From Christensenellaceae bacterium Phil1 (GTDB lineage: Bacteria > Bacillota > Clostridia > Christensenellales > CAG-138): DNA of 41,726 nt. The stretch is taken from assembly GCA_001940855.1 (NCBI GenBank), contig MSGS01000077.1:1-41726 (forward strand), written 5' to 3'. The notes beneath the pieces were generated by a model that saw only the letters and a program-made list of their open reading frames with translations, made no database searches and had not been told where the DNA came from. The translations under genes were made by a program, and so were the position numbers. Below, one piece after another: positions 31,547 to 39,745 of the stretch. The stretch's first letter is position 1. Every line of letters begins with the position of its first letter.

Positions 31547-31637
31547 AGGGGAAAATTGTCTTGCTTCGCCCTCTCCATAGCTGGGGGCCAAACCAAGACT
31601 GTATTAGTGCAAAACTGTAATTCGCATTGCAATACAT
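31539..31637 (-). CDS. leader peptide with two Trp codons
   Basis: A 32-codon frame starts at ATG 31637 with GGAGG 7 nt upstream and stops TAA inside the 5' arm of the terminator hairpin. It reads MYCNANYSFALIQ and then SWFGPQLWRGRSKTIFPCA, with Trp15 and Trp21. The codons from Gln13 to Thr27 overlap a GTCTTG...CAAGAC inverted repeat (31558-31599) that can act as the pause or antiterminator hairpin. The layout (promoter, leader peptide, pause hairpin, terminator) fits ribosome-mediated attenuation. The amino acid or drug sensed is not certain. Confidence 0.6.
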   Translation of the reverse strand: MYCNANYSFALIQSWFGPQLWRGRSKTIFPCA

Positions 31638-31662
31638 GGCATTACCTCCATTTAATTAATTA

Positions 31663-31691
31663 ACTATATCAGCTTTTTAAGTTAAAAGCAA
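31663..31691 (-). promoter_or_regulatory. promoter of the leader peptide-membrane protein unit
   Basis: On the minus strand TTGCTT (31691-31686), 17 bp, TATAGT (31668-31663), about 20 nt before the leader ATG. Confidence 0.6.
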
Positions 31692-31707
31692 GTGCCAAAA
31701 TAATATA

Positions 31708-32601
31708 TTATTCCGCGTGTGGCGCGTATCGCGCGGCTATCCAGCGCTGCATGTGCGCAATGAACTTCTGCGCGGTGGCGTTGTCGCTGTTCTTTTCCGG
31801 CACGGCGGCGCCTATTATGCGGCTGGCGCGGTTGTCCAGCGGCATCAGCTTAACGTTGTGCGTAAGGCCGCCAAGCAGCAGCTCCGGCATTATGCTTATG
31901 CCCAGCCCCTGCTCCACCATTGCTATAACGGCATAGTCGTCTTTGGTGGTGTATTTAACGTGCGCCTTAACCCCCGCCATGTCCAGCGCGCGGCGGGCAT
32001 CGTTCGCGCTGTTTTCCATAATTGAGATGAAGCTTTCGTTTTCAACCGCCGCAACGGGGAAGCTACTGTTTCCCACAAGCGGATGCTCCTTCGGCAGTAC
32101 GGCTAAAAGCCTATCCTCCTTCAGCGCAATGCCGCGGCAGTTCTTTGGATAATCCGGCATGGTGACGAAGCCTATATCTATGCTGCCCTCCTCAAGCCAT
32201 GTGTTGATATCGTGATAGTCGCCGTTGAGCAGCTTGAACTGCGCCTGCGGGCAAACCTGCTCAAAGCTTTTTATCATGCCCGGCAGCCAATGCACGGCAA
32301 CGCTTGTGAACGCGCCTATACGCACTATTCTGCCCAAGCCCTGCCGCGCCTCCTCCGCGGCCTGCTGCACTCGCTCCATTGCGGCGAGCACACCGCGCAC
32401 CGCGCCTATAACGTGCTCTCCTTCCGCTGTAAGCTCCACGCCGCCGCGGCTGCGCTTCATCAGCCTCAGCCCCAGTTCCGTCTCCAGTGCGCTTATGCCG
32501 TGGCTCACGGCGCTGGGCGTGCAGCAAAGCTCCTGCGCGGCAAGGGCAAGGCTTTTTTTATCAACCGCTTTTATAAACATGGCGTATTTAGCGTCGCTCA
32601 T
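31708..32601 (-). CDS. LysR-family transcriptional regulator
   Basis: The 297-residue regulator has the N-terminal winged HTH (FIKAVDKKSLALAAQELCCT then PSAVSHGISALETELGLRLM) and a periplasmic-binding-like effector domain from about 90 with RIVRIGAFTSVAVHWLPGMI. ATG 32601 follows AAGGAGA. It is divergent from the Na+ symporter gene at 32813. Two copies of ATGAA-N5-TTCAT, a T-N11-A LysR-type box, lie in the shared region, one before each gene. It probably controls the symporter and itself, and the effector may be the transported solute. Confidence 0.93.
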   Translation of the reverse strand: MSDAKYAMFIKAVDKKSLALAAQELCCTPSAVSHGISALETELGLRLMKRSRGGVELTAEGEHVIGAVRGVLAAMERVQQAAEEARQGLGRIVRIGAFTSVAVHWLPGMIKSFEQVCPQAQFKLLNGDYHDINTWLEEGSIDIGFVTMPDYPKNCRGIALKEDRLLAVLPKEHPLVGNSSFPVAAVENESFISIMENSANDARRALDMAGVKAHVKYTTKDDYAVIAMVEQGLGISIMPELLLGGLTHNVKLMPLDNRASRIIGAAVPEKNSDNATAQKFIAHMQRWIAARYAPHAE

Positions 32602-32619
32602 ATCGTTCTCCTTATAAAG

Positions 32620-32634
32620 ATGAATAAGTTTCAT
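32620..32634. promoter_or_regulatory. LysR-type operator 1
   Basis: ATGAA-TAAGT-TTCAT, extended to AGATGAA/TTCATCT arms (32618-32636). It lies between the lysR promoter and its ATG, as expected for autoregulation. Confidence 0.6.
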
Positions 32635-32652
32635 CTTATCCCATTTTGCTAT

Positions 32653-32681
32653 ATGATACGGCACTTTTTGCCGTTTGGCAA
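32653..32681 (-). promoter_or_regulatory. promoter of the lysR-type gene
   Basis: On the minus strand TTGCCA (32681-32676), 17 bp, TATCAT (32658-32653). Confidence 0.55.
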
Positions 32682-32714
32682 GCCCTGCGGCAGAATTTTT
32701 ACACAAAATACGGC

Positions 32715-32743
32715 TTGCAATTTGCCCGGTACGCCGCTATAAT
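32715..32743 (+). promoter_or_regulatory. promoter of the Na+ symporter gene
   Basis: TTGCAA (32715-32720), 17 bp, perfect TATAAT (32738-32743), 69 bp before the ATG. Confidence 0.7.
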
Positions 32744-32775
32744 ACGCCGATACCATAGATTGAACGGTATAAAAC

Positions 32776-32790
32776 ATGAATTTATTTCAT
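32776..32790. promoter_or_regulatory. LysR-type operator 2
   Basis: ATGAA-TTTAT-TTCAT within AACATGAA/TTCATGTT arms (32773-32793). It matches operator 1 in half-site and spacing and lies in the symporter leader, about 26 bp after the predicted transcription start. Confidence 0.6.
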
Positions 32791-32812
32791 GTTAAGTTAT
32801 AGGAGGATACAA

Positions 32813-34369
32813 ATGGGACAGGAGTCGCTGCAAATATTGATAGTGATGGTGGTGTACATGGCGGCGGTAATAGGCATAGGCATATTCTTTGCCCGCCGCG
32901 CGAACGCAGATACGGAAAAGTTTTTCCTGGGCGGCAGGAGCCTTGGCCCGTGGGTAAGCGCAATGAGCGCGGAAGCATCGGACATGAGCGGCTGGCTGCT
33001 GATGGGCCTGCCGGGCGTGGCATACTGGTGCGGGCTGGCTGATGCGTTCTGGACGGCGGCGGGTCTTGCCGTGGGAACGTACATAAACTGGCTGGTGGTG
33101 TCCAAGCGGCTCAGGCGATACAGCATTGCCGCGAACAACTCAATAACCTTGCCGGAATTTTTCTCCAACCGTTTCCATGAGAAAAAGAAGGTCATAATGG
33201 GCATTTCCGCCGCGTTTATATTGGTGTTCTTCACGGTGTATGCGGCAAGCTGCCTTGTTACCTGCGGCAAGCTGTTTTCAACGCTGTTCGGCGCGCCGTA
33301 TATCACAATGATGCTCGTTGGCGCGGCATTCGTGCTTATATACACCTTGCTCGGCGGTTTCTTGGCGGAAAGCGCATCGGACTTTATGCAGGCCATTGTA
33401 ATGGTGGTCGTGCTCGTTGCGGTGCTTACGCTGGGCGTGGCGAGCGCGGGCGGCCTTGGCACGGTATTTGAAAACGTTAAGGATTTCCCCGGCTTCCTTG
33501 AATTTTTCGGCATAGCGGATCCCGTAACCGAAGGCGGCGCGCAGCTTGCCGTGAACGGAGTGCCTTCGTTCGGCGCGCGGCAGGATTACGGCGCGCTCAA
33601 CGTGGCAAGCATGCTGGCATGGGGCCTTGGCTATTTCGGAATGCCGCAGGTACTGCTTCGCTTCATGGCCATCCGCAGGGAGGATGAGCTCAAGCGTGCG
33701 CGCCGCGTGGCAATGGTTTGGGTAGTGATCTCGCTTGCGGCGGCAATAATGATAGGCATAGTGGGCCGTGCTCTGTTCCCCACGGCGCTGACAACCGCCT
33801 CCGAAGCGGAAAACGTGTTCATCTATCTTTCCCGTTCGCTGCTGCCTGCGGCGCTTGCGGGGCTTGCAATGGCGGGCATATTGGCGGCGACCATAAGCTC
33901 TTCCGATTCATATTTGCTCATCGCCGCGTCCGCATTTGCTAAAAACGCCTATCAGGGCATATTTAAGAAGAACGCCACCGATAAGGAGGTTATGACGCTT
34001 TCGCGCATAATGCTGCCGGTAATAACCGCCATAGCCATAGTGATTGCGCTGGATGAAAACAGCGTAATATTCACAATAGTCTCCTTCGCATGGGCGGGCT
34101 TCGGGGCAACGTTCGGGCCGCTGGTGCTGTTCAGCCTGTTCTGGAAGCGCATGACCCGCGCGGGCGCGATAGCCGGCATGCTCTCCGGCGGCGGCATGGT
34201 GTTCATATGGAAGCTTGTTATAAAGCCCATCGGCGGCATATTCGGCATATATGAGCTGCTGCCCGCGTTCATAGTGTCCGGCATATTCATAATTGCCGTA
34301 TCCCTGCTCACAAATGCCCCTTCAAAGGAGATACAGGACGAATTTGAGCGGGTGAAAAAGGGCGCATAA
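32813..34369 (+). CDS. putP: Na+/solute symporter, PutP-like (SSS family)
   Basis: The 518-residue membrane protein has about thirteen helices of the sodium:solute symporter family. PutP-type marks are FFLGGRSLGPWVSAMSAEA then SDMSGWLLMGLPG, the Na+ site helix near GLAMAGILAATISSSDSYLL, and FGMPQVLLRFMAIR. It most likely takes up proline with Na+, but other amino acids are possible. AGGAGG lies 6 nt before ATG. Expression is probably controlled by the divergent LysR protein. Confidence 0.92.
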   Translation: MGQESLQILIVMVVYMAAVIGIGIFFARRANADTEKFFLGGRSLGPWVSAMSAEASDMSGWLLMGLPGVAYWCGLADAFWTAAGLAVGTYINWLVVSKRLRRYSIAANNSITLPEFFSNRFHEKKKVIMGISAAFILVFFTVYAASCLVTCGKLFSTLFGAPYITMMLVGAAFVLIYTLLGGFLAESASDFMQAIVMVVVLVAVLTLGVASAGGLGTVFENVKDFPGFLEFFGIADPVTEGGAQLAVNGVPSFGARQDYGALNVASMLAWGLGYFGMPQVLLRFMAIRREDELKRARRVAMVWVVISLAAAIMIGIVGRALFPTALTTASEAENVFIYLSRSLLPAALAGLAMAGILAATISSSDSYLLIAASAFAKNAYQGIFKKNATDKEVMTLSRIMLPVITAIAIVIALDENSVIFTIVSFAWAGFGATFGPLVLFSLFWKRMTRAGAIAGMLSGGGMVFIWKLVIKPIGGIFGIYELLPAFIVSGIFIIAVSLLTNAPSKEIQDEFERVKKGA

Positions 34370-34458
34370 AAAATATTTTGAAATTGTGCAAAAAGTGTAA
34401 GACTTTTCTTATTAAAAATGCTACAATACCCCTACAAGCGGCGAGGCTTGGGGGGAAG

Positions 34459-34504
34459 AAAAAGCGGACTTTACCTGAAACAGCGTAAAGCCCGCTTTTT
34501 TATT
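34459..34504. terminator. bidirectional terminator between convergent putP and ABC exporter genes
   Basis: AAAGCGG-A-CTTTAC and GTAAAG-C-CCGCTTT form a 13-bp stem with one mismatch. It is followed by TTTTATTT on plus, and the A-rich flank gives T on minus. Confidence 0.85.
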
Positions 34505-34515
34505 TATGCTTTTTC

Positions 34516-36255
34516 TTATTCCTTGAATTGATACATATAAAGGCCGGCATACATTTTATTAAGCTTCATCAGCTCATCATGCGTACCGCGTTCCTCTATG
34601 CCGTCCTTGGTAAGGACGATTATCTCGTCCGCATTCTTGATCGTGGAAAGCCTGTGCGCAACTATTATGCAGGTGCGGCCCTTGGCAAGCTCCGACAGGG
34701 ACTGCTGAATGAGCATTTCGGTTGCGTTGTCCAGCGCGCTCGTGGCCTCGTCCAGAATAAGTATGCTGGGGTTTTTCAGGAACACGCGCGCAATGGATAT
34801 GCGCTGCTTCTGCCCGCCGGAGAGCTTAACGCCGCGTTCGCCCACGTTTGTGTCGTAGCCTTCTTCAAGGGTCATGACATAATCGTGTATGTTGGCTTTC
34901 TTTGCGGCTTCAATTATTTGCTCGTCCGTTGCGTCAAGATCGCCGTAGGCAATGTTTTCGCGTATGGTGCCGTTGAAAAGAAAAACGTCCTGCTGAACTA
35001 TGCCTATGTTGCGGCGCAGGGAATAGCGCGTCATGTCGCGTATGTCCATGCCGTCTATGGTTATCGCGCCGGAGTCTATTTCATAGAACCGCGGTATAAG
35101 GTTGCAGAGCGTGGTCTTTCCGCCGCCGGAGGGACCTACCAGCGCAACGGTCTTGCCCTTGTCTATGCGCATGGAAAGGTGCGATATCACCTTGGCTTCG
35201 GTATCGGCGGAGTCGCTGTTTGAATAGCGGAAGGATACGTCGTCAAAAACGATGTTGCCTTCAAGCTTATCCGGGTTCAGCTTGCCCTCGTCCTTCTCTT
35301 CGGATTCGTCCATTATCTCCACGAACCGCTGGAAGCCTGTCATGCCCTCCTGAAGCTGCTCAAACAGGCTCACAAGGCGGTTTATGGGCTTCATGAATAT
35401 TGAAACATAAAGTAAAAACGCCACAAAATCGCCGGAGTCTATTTTTCCGTAATAGAAGAACAAGCCGCCCGCCGTAAGCACCAGCAGATAGAGCATATCG
35501 TTAAAGAAGTTCATGCCGCTGCCAAACGTTGCCATGGCGCGGTACGCGCGGCTGCGCGCTTTTTTGAAGTTTTCGTTGGCCACGCCGAATTTGGCGTTCT
35601 CATGCTCGTCAGCGGTATAGGAACGGGAAACGCGCATGCCGGCTATCGCCGTTTCAACGTTCGCGTTTACCTCGCCCACCTGCACGCGGGACGCCTTGAA
35701 CGCGGCGTTCATCTCCCGGCGCGTTTTCACGGCAAAGAATATCATAAGCGGTATCACCGCAAAAACTATCAGCGCAAGGTAAAGGTTTATGTTGGCAAGC
35801 ATTATAAAGGAGCCTATCAGCGTTATGCCGGATATGAACGCATCCTCCGGCCCGTGGTGCGCCAGCTCCGATACTTCAAACAGGTCGTTCACAAGGCGGC
35901 TCATTATCGCGCCGGTCTTGTTTTCGTCAAAGAAGGAGAAGGGCAGCTTCTGAAGATGGCGGAACATGTCGCGCCGCATATCTCCCTGTATCCTTACGCC
36001 CACGATATGGCCCCAATACTGAATTATATAGTTCAGCGCCGCCTTTATAAGATATATCCCAAGCAGCACGCCCGCCCAAACCAGCAGCAGCCTGAGCTCC
36101 TTATTGGGAACATAGACGTTGGTTATGTTTTTGGCTATCATCGGGTAAAAAAGATCGCATACGGCGACCATTAGAGAGCATGCCGTATCCAGCATAAAAA
36201 GGCGCTTGTGCGGTTTGTAATACCTGACAAACCGTTTTATCATGTCCATTTGCAC
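34516..36255 (-). CDS. ABC exporter (fused membrane and ATPase half-transporter)
   Basis: The 579-residue half-transporter has six N-terminal helices (about 18-310) and a C-terminal ATPase (about 335-575). Walker A is GPSGGGKTT, the signature LSGGQKQRISIAR, Walker B ILILDEATSALD, and the switch histidine lies in VAHRLST. It is of the MsbA/BmrA lipid-or-drug exporter type and would act as a homodimer, or as a heterodimer if a partner exists elsewhere. Start GTG 36255 with GAGGAG 5 nt upstream is favoured; ATG 36249 is possible. It is transcribed divergently from the FadR-type regulator. Confidence 0.93.
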   Translation of the reverse strand: MQMDMIKRFVRYYKPHKRLFMLDTACSLMVAVCDLFYPMIAKNITNVYVPNKELRLLLVWAGVLLGIYLIKAALNYIIQYWGHIVGVRIQGDMRRDMFRHLQKLPFSFFDENKTGAIMSRLVNDLFEVSELAHHGPEDAFISGITLIGSFIMLANINLYLALIVFAVIPLMIFFAVKTRREMNAAFKASRVQVGEVNANVETAIAGMRVSRSYTADEHENAKFGVANENFKKARSRAYRAMATFGSGMNFFNDMLYLLVLTAGGLFFYYGKIDSGDFVAFLLYVSIFMKPINRLVSLFEQLQEGMTGFQRFVEIMDESEEKDEGKLNPDKLEGNIVFDDVSFRYSNSDSADTEAKVISHLSMRIDKGKTVALVGPSGGGKTTLCNLIPRFYEIDSGAITIDGMDIRDMTRYSLRRNIGIVQQDVFLFNGTIRENIAYGDLDATDEQIIEAAKKANIHDYVMTLEEGYDTNVGERGVKLSGGQKQRISIARVFLKNPSILILDEATSALDNATEMLIQQSLSELAKGRTCIIVAHRLSTIKNADEIIVLTKDGIEERGTHDELMKLNKMYAGLYMYQFKE

Positions 36256-36300
36256 TGTACTCCTCTTCGTTTTAATTCACACTTGTTTTATTAAATATAT

Positions 36301-36329
36301 ATTGTATCATACATTATTGGCGTTTGCAA
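36301..36329 (-). promoter_or_regulatory. promoter of the ABC exporter gene
   Basis: On the minus strand TTGCAA (36329-36324), 17 bp, TACAAT (36306-36301). Confidence 0.6.
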
Positions 36330-36343
36330 AGGGCGCATATCTA

Positions 36344-36373
36344 TTGCATTTGAGCGCCGCTTTCGATTATAAT
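36344..36373 (+). promoter_or_regulatory. promoter of the GntR-thioesterase operon
   Basis: TTGCAT (36344-36349), 18 bp, perfect TATAAT (36368-36373), 31 bp before ATG 36405. Confidence 0.65.
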
Positions 36374-36404
36374 ATGCCAAAAGCAGAAACGGAGGATGAA
36401 CGCT

Positions 36405-37091
36405 ATGCCCTCAACCAAGGCAAAAAGCCTTACCGAGCGCACAGGAGAGGCGCTTTACGACATGATACTGATACAAAAGCAGTTCAAGCCGGGGGACAAG
36501 CTGCCCAATGAGTTTGAGCTTTCCGCAAGGCTTGGCGTTAGCCGCGCAACGCTTAGGGAAGCCGTGAGCGCGCTGATAGCGCAGGGGGTTCTGGTGGTCA
36601 AGCGCGGCAGCGGCACATTCATCGCCAACGAACTGCCTAACATAGGCGACGTAAGCATAAGCTCAATTGACTTCGTGCGCGTGCGGCTGAGCGATCTTTA
36701 CGAAATACGCCTTATGTTTGAACCGCAAAGCGTTAAGCTTGCCTGCGAACGGGCGGACGAAAGCGAGCTTGCCGCAATAGAGGAGCAGTCGAAGAAGGTT
36801 AACAGACTGCTCAGGAGCGACGGCAACTGGCCGGATGCCGACCAGGAGTTTCATGAGATGATAGGCGCGGCAAGCCACAACGAATTCATAAGCCGCCTTT
36901 TCCCAATTATAAACAGCGCCGTGCATGAGGTAATGCTCGTATCCACCAATCAAAAGCTGCTCAAAGATATTGTGCGGCGGGACAACGCGCTGATAGTTGA
37001 ATTCATTATGAAGCGCGACGGGGACGGCGCAAGCCACGCCATGAGCATACACATACGGCACATGATAAACGCGCTTAAGCTGAACAGCTGA
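36405..37091 (+). CDS. GntR-family regulator, FadR/FCD subfamily
   Basis: The 228-residue product has an N-terminal winged HTH (KLPNEFELSARLGVSRATLR then EAVSALIAQGVLVVKRGSGTF) and an all-helical FCD effector domain from about 95. The metal/ligand residues are DQEFHEMIGAASHN, and the C-terminal SMSIHIRHMI region supplies the last histidines. FCD regulators often sense carboxylates or acyl compounds. ATG 36405 with GGAGG 9 nt upstream is chosen; ATG 36396 abuts the Shine-Dalgarno and is unlikely. The gene is 10 bp from an acyl-ACP thioesterase gene, so a role in fatty-acid balance is plausible. Confidence 0.92.
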   Translation: MPSTKAKSLTERTGEALYDMILIQKQFKPGDKLPNEFELSARLGVSRATLREAVSALIAQGVLVVKRGSGTFIANELPNIGDVSISSIDFVRVRLSDLYEIRLMFEPQSVKLACERADESELAAIEEQSKKVNRLLRSDGNWPDADQEFHEMIGAASHNEFISRLFPIINSAVHEVMLVSTNQKLLKDIVRRDNALIVEFIMKRDGDGASHAMSIHIRHMINALKLNS

Positions 37092-37101
37092 GGGAGAAGC
37101 A

Positions 37102-37836
37102 ATGGCACAAAGCGTATTTGAAAAGGAATATATAATTTCGCCGGACTATTGCGACGCGGCGGCGGCAATGTCCCCGCTGGCGGCGTTCACAATGTTTCAG
37201 GCAATTGCCGCGGAGCACGCGGAGCAGATAGGCGTTGGCGGGATGGCAATGGCCAAGCGCGGCGAATTTTGGCTGACGGTACACACGCGGATAGATTTCT
37301 TCTCCCGCGCGCGGCTTATGGATACGGTCACGGCGGCAACGTGGCCCGAGCAATGCGCGGACGAAGCCTACCGCTGCTTCAGAAGCTACAGCTTAAAGCA
37401 GGGCGAAAGGCTCATCGCCCTCGGCAGGACGCAATGGGCAATACTGGGCAGCGGCGGCAAGCTGATGCACTTTGGCGATTCGGGCTTCCCGAAGAACTTT
37501 GATTACAGCCCCATGCAGGGCATAACGGACTCGCCCGCACGCTTTGCGGATGATTTTGGCGAAGATGACTTTGCGTTTGAATATACCGTCCGTTCAACGG
37601 ACATAGACTTCGGGCAGCATATGAACAACGTTTGCTATGCGCGGCTGGCGCTGGATTGCCTGAGCGTGAAGGAGATAGCATCGGGCAAAATAAAGTCCGC
37701 AGAGATACATTTCAGCGCGCCCAGCCTTGAAGGCGAACGGCTGAGGGTTTATAAAAAAGCCGACGGCAATGCGCTTTATATCTGCATCAAAAAGCCGGAC
37801 GGAAAAACCAGCGCACTAACTAAGGTTGTAATGTAG
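37102..37836 (+). CDS. acyl-ACP thioesterase (double hotdog)
   Basis: The 244-residue product has two hotdog halves. The first has YCDAAAAMSPLAAFTMFQAI and FFSRARLMDTVTAATWP, while the second carries STDIDFGQHMNNVCYARLAL. There the Asp/Gln-His-Met-Asn-Asn stretch corresponds to the catalytic Asn-His region of bacterial FatA-type thioesterases. It releases free fatty acids from acyl carrier protein. GAGGGAG precedes ATG. It is co-transcribed with the FadR-type regulator. Free fatty acids produced here could feed the acyl ligase at 9811-11592, but that link is speculative. Confidence 0.9.
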   Translation: MAQSVFEKEYIISPDYCDAAAAMSPLAAFTMFQAIAAEHAEQIGVGGMAMAKRGEFWLTVHTRIDFFSRARLMDTVTAATWPEQCADEAYRCFRSYSLKQGERLIALGRTQWAILGSGGKLMHFGDSGFPKNFDYSPMQGITDSPARFADDFGEDDFAFEYTVRSTDIDFGQHMNNVCYARLALDCLSVKEIASGKIKSAEIHFSAPSLEGERLRVYKKADGNALYICIKKPDGKTSALTKVVM

Positions 37837-37863
37837 AACAGAAGCTTTGAAAAAGGGGTTGTT

Positions 37864-37889
37864 AAGGGGCGATAAGCCCCTTTAATTTT
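37864..37889 (+). terminator. intrinsic terminator of the thioesterase gene
   Basis: AAGGGGC-GATAA-GCCCCTT followed by TAATTTTA. Confidence 0.8.
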
Positions 37890-37890
37890 A

Positions 37891-37992
37891 CTCCGGCTTT
37901 GGCGGCTTTGCCGCCGAAACGGAGAAAGCCCGAAGGGATTTCATACCCTGCGGGTTTTGCCGCCCGGGAGCGAACGCGAGAGGAAAAACCCG
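37891..37992. repeat. nested palindromic block between thioesterase gene and pckA
   Basis: It contains CTCCG...CGGAG outer arms around GGCGGC-TTT-GCCGCC (37901-37915) and, further on, CGGGTTTT...AAAACCCG arms (37951-37992). No reading frame here looks like protein. It resembles small non-coding repeats rather than a gene. Confidence 0.5.
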
Positions 37993-38000
37993 AGAAAAAG

Positions 38001-38031
38001 TCGAAGAAGCGGCAATTAGCCGCTTCTTCGA
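38001..38031 (-). terminator. intrinsic terminator of pckA
   Basis: A perfect 12-bp stem (CGAAGAAGCGGC / GCCGCTTCTTCG, loop AATTA) is followed on the minus strand by ACTTTTT, 13 bp after the pckA stop. Confidence 0.85.
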
Positions 38032-38043
38032 AAAAGCTATGCT

Positions 38044-39615
38044 TTAGGCCTTCGGGCCGGCTTCGATGATGTTCTTGGGCATGTTGGAATACTTCTCGAA
38101 GTTCTTCACGAAGCGGGCGGCCAGATCCTTTGCGGTGGCTTCGTATTCGGCATCGTTGTTCCAAAGCCTGCGCTGGCTGAGGAATTCATCCGGCACGTTG
38201 GGGCAGGTGGTGGGAACCATAACGTTGAATATGGGATCCAGCACGAATTCGCCCTTCTCCAGGTCGCCGTTCAGCGCGGCGGTAACCATGGCGCGGGTGT
38301 ACTTGAGCTTCATACGGGAACCTACGCCGTACTTGCCGCCGGCCCAGCCGGTGTTTACAAGGTAAACGTTGGTGTTGTGCTTTTCAATGCGCTCGCCAAG
38401 CATGTTCGCGTATACGGAAGGATGCAGGGGCAGGAAGGGCGCGCCGAAGCAGGTGGAGAACGTGGTCTGCGGTTCAACTATGCCGCGCTCCGTTCCGGCC
38501 AGCTTGGAGGTGTAACCGGACACGAAGTGATACATGGCCTGGTCGGCATTGAGCTTGGAGATGGGAGGCAGCACGCCGAAAGCATCCGCAGTAAGGAATA
38601 TAACGGTCTTGGGATGGCCCGCAACGCCGGGAATGAGGCAGTTGGGGATATAATCCACGGGGTAGCCCACGCGGGTATTCTCGGTCAGGCTGTTGTCCGC
38701 ATAGTCAAGCTTACGGGTTTCGGGATCCATAACAACGTTTTCAACCAGGGAGCCGAACTTGATGGCATTCCAAATCTGGGGCTCGTTTTCCTGGGAAAGG
38801 TTGATGCACTTGGCGTAGCAGCCGCCTTCGATATTGAATATGCCGCTCTCGCTCCAGCCGTGCTCGTCGTCGCCTATAAGGCTGCGGTTAGGATCGGCGG
38901 AAAGGGTGGTCTTGCCGGTGCCGGAAAGGCCGAAGAACAGCGCGCTGTCGCCCTCCGCGCCAACGTTGGCGGAGCAATGCATGGTGAACACGCCCTGCTT
39001 GGGAAGCAGATAGTTCATCACGGAGAATACGCTCTTCTTTATTTCGCCCGCATACTGGCTGCCGGCGATTATAACGGTGCGCTTGTTGAAATTGACTATT
39101 ATTGCGGCCTCGCTGTGCACGCCGTCCACTTCGGGGGAGCACTTGAAGCCGGGGGCTGCGATTATGGTGAAGCCGGGAACGAAGTCCTTGAGCTGCTCCT
39201 CGGTAGGACGGACAAGCAGCTGATGGATGAACAGGTTCTGGCTGGCAAGCTCGTTAACAACGCGCACGGGCAGATGATACTGCTCATCAGCACCGGCAAA
39301 GCCTTCGAACACGAACAGCTCGCGGCCCTGCAGGTAGGCGGTCATGCGGTTGTATATGGCTTCGTACTTTTCTTCGCTTATGGGAACGTTTACCTTGCCC
39401 CAATCTATATCGTCGTGAATATTGGGCGCATCGACCACGAAGCGGTCGTCGGGGGAACGGCCGGTATATTTGCCGGTGGTCACTACCAGCGCGCCGGTCT
39501 CGCTCAGCGTGCCTTCGCCGCGGCGAAGCGCATGCTCTACAAGCTGTGCAGGCGTAAGATTCTTGTACACGGCCTTGGGCGCGATTATGCCAAGCGCCTC
39601 AATGTAATCACTCAT
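38044..39615 (-). CDS. pckA: phosphoenolpyruvate carboxykinase (ATP)
   Basis: The 523-residue enzyme interconverts oxaloacetate + ATP and PEP + CO2 + ADP. Motifs are RSPDDRFVV, the phosphate-binding [20 protein letters not shown] and the metal-binding IGDDEHGWS, followed by [10 protein letters not shown]. In fermenting anaerobes it often runs toward oxaloacetate. ATG 39615 follows AAGGAG. It has a strong promoter with a small inverted repeat at its start point. Oxaloacetate metabolism also links it loosely to the OadB-like gene at 29633. Confidence 0.97.
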   Translation of the reverse strand: MSDYIEALGIIAPKAVYKNLTPAQLVEHALRRGEGTLSETGALVVTTGKYTGRSPDDRFVVDAPNIHDDIDWGKVNVPISEEKYEAIYNRMTAYLQGRELFVFEGFAGADEQYHLPVRVVNELASQNLFIHQLLVRPTEEQLKDFVPGFTIIAAPGFKCSPEVDGVHSEAAIIVNFNKRTVIIAGSQYAGEIKKSVFSVMNYLLPKQGVFTMHCSANVGAEGDSALFFGLSGTGKTTLSADPNRSLIGDDEHGWSESGIFNIEGGCYAKCINLSQENEPQIWNAIKFGSLVENVVMDPETRKLDYADNSLTENTRVGYPVDYIPNCLIPGVAGHPKTVIFLTADAFGVLPPISKLNADQAMYHFVSGYTSKLAGTERGIVEPQTTFSTCFGAPFLPLHPSVYANMLGERIEKHNTNVYLVNTGWAGGKYGVGSRMKLKYTRAMVTAALNGDLEKGEFVLDPIFNVMVPTTCPNVPDEFLSQRRLWNNDAEYEATAKDLAARFVKNFEKYSNMPKNIIEAGPKA

Positions 39616-39659
39616 TTTCAAATAGCTCCTTTCAACGTTGCGCGATGAATATCGCATAA

Positions 39660-39677
39660 TAAGGTCATATAACCTTA
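39660..39677. promoter_or_regulatory. inverted repeat at the pckA transcription start
   Basis: TAAGGT-CATATA-ACCTTA, a perfect 6-bp inverted repeat at about +3 to +20 of the predicted pckA transcript. It is a candidate repressor site. Confidence 0.45.
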
Positions 39678-39686
39678 ACCGAAATG

Positions 39687-39715
39687 ATTATACCCCGAAG
39701 CAGTACTTATTGCAA
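39687..39715 (-). promoter_or_regulatory. promoter of pckA
   Basis: On the minus strand TTGCAA (39715-39710), 17 bp, perfect TATAAT (39692-39687). Confidence 0.75.
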
Positions 39716-39739
39716 GCGCGGCGGCATATGTGTTACAAT
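39710..39739 (+). promoter_or_regulatory. promoter of the L,D-transpeptidase gene, sharing its -35 with pckA
   Basis: The palindromic TTGCAA (39710-39715) also reads as -35 on the plus strand, 18 bp before TACAAT (39734-39739). The predicted start then falls at or next to ATG 39746, so the transcript may be leaderless. Confidence 0.5.
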
Positions 39740-39745
39740 AATGTC

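Noticed and set aside
31547..31660. Ligand-binding riboswitch in the leader of the 153-residue membrane protein gene
   Set aside because: I could not match it to a known aptamer. The in-frame leader peptide with a good Shine-Dalgarno explains the conserved-looking layout better.
37862..38164. 100-codon minus-strand frame
   Set aside because: It crosses terminators and the palindromic block and overlaps the end of pckA out of frame.
38377..39648. 423-codon open frame on the plus strand
   Set aside because: It lies wholly antisense to pckA, has biased low-complexity composition and no family features; it is a by-product of the GC-rich codon pattern.
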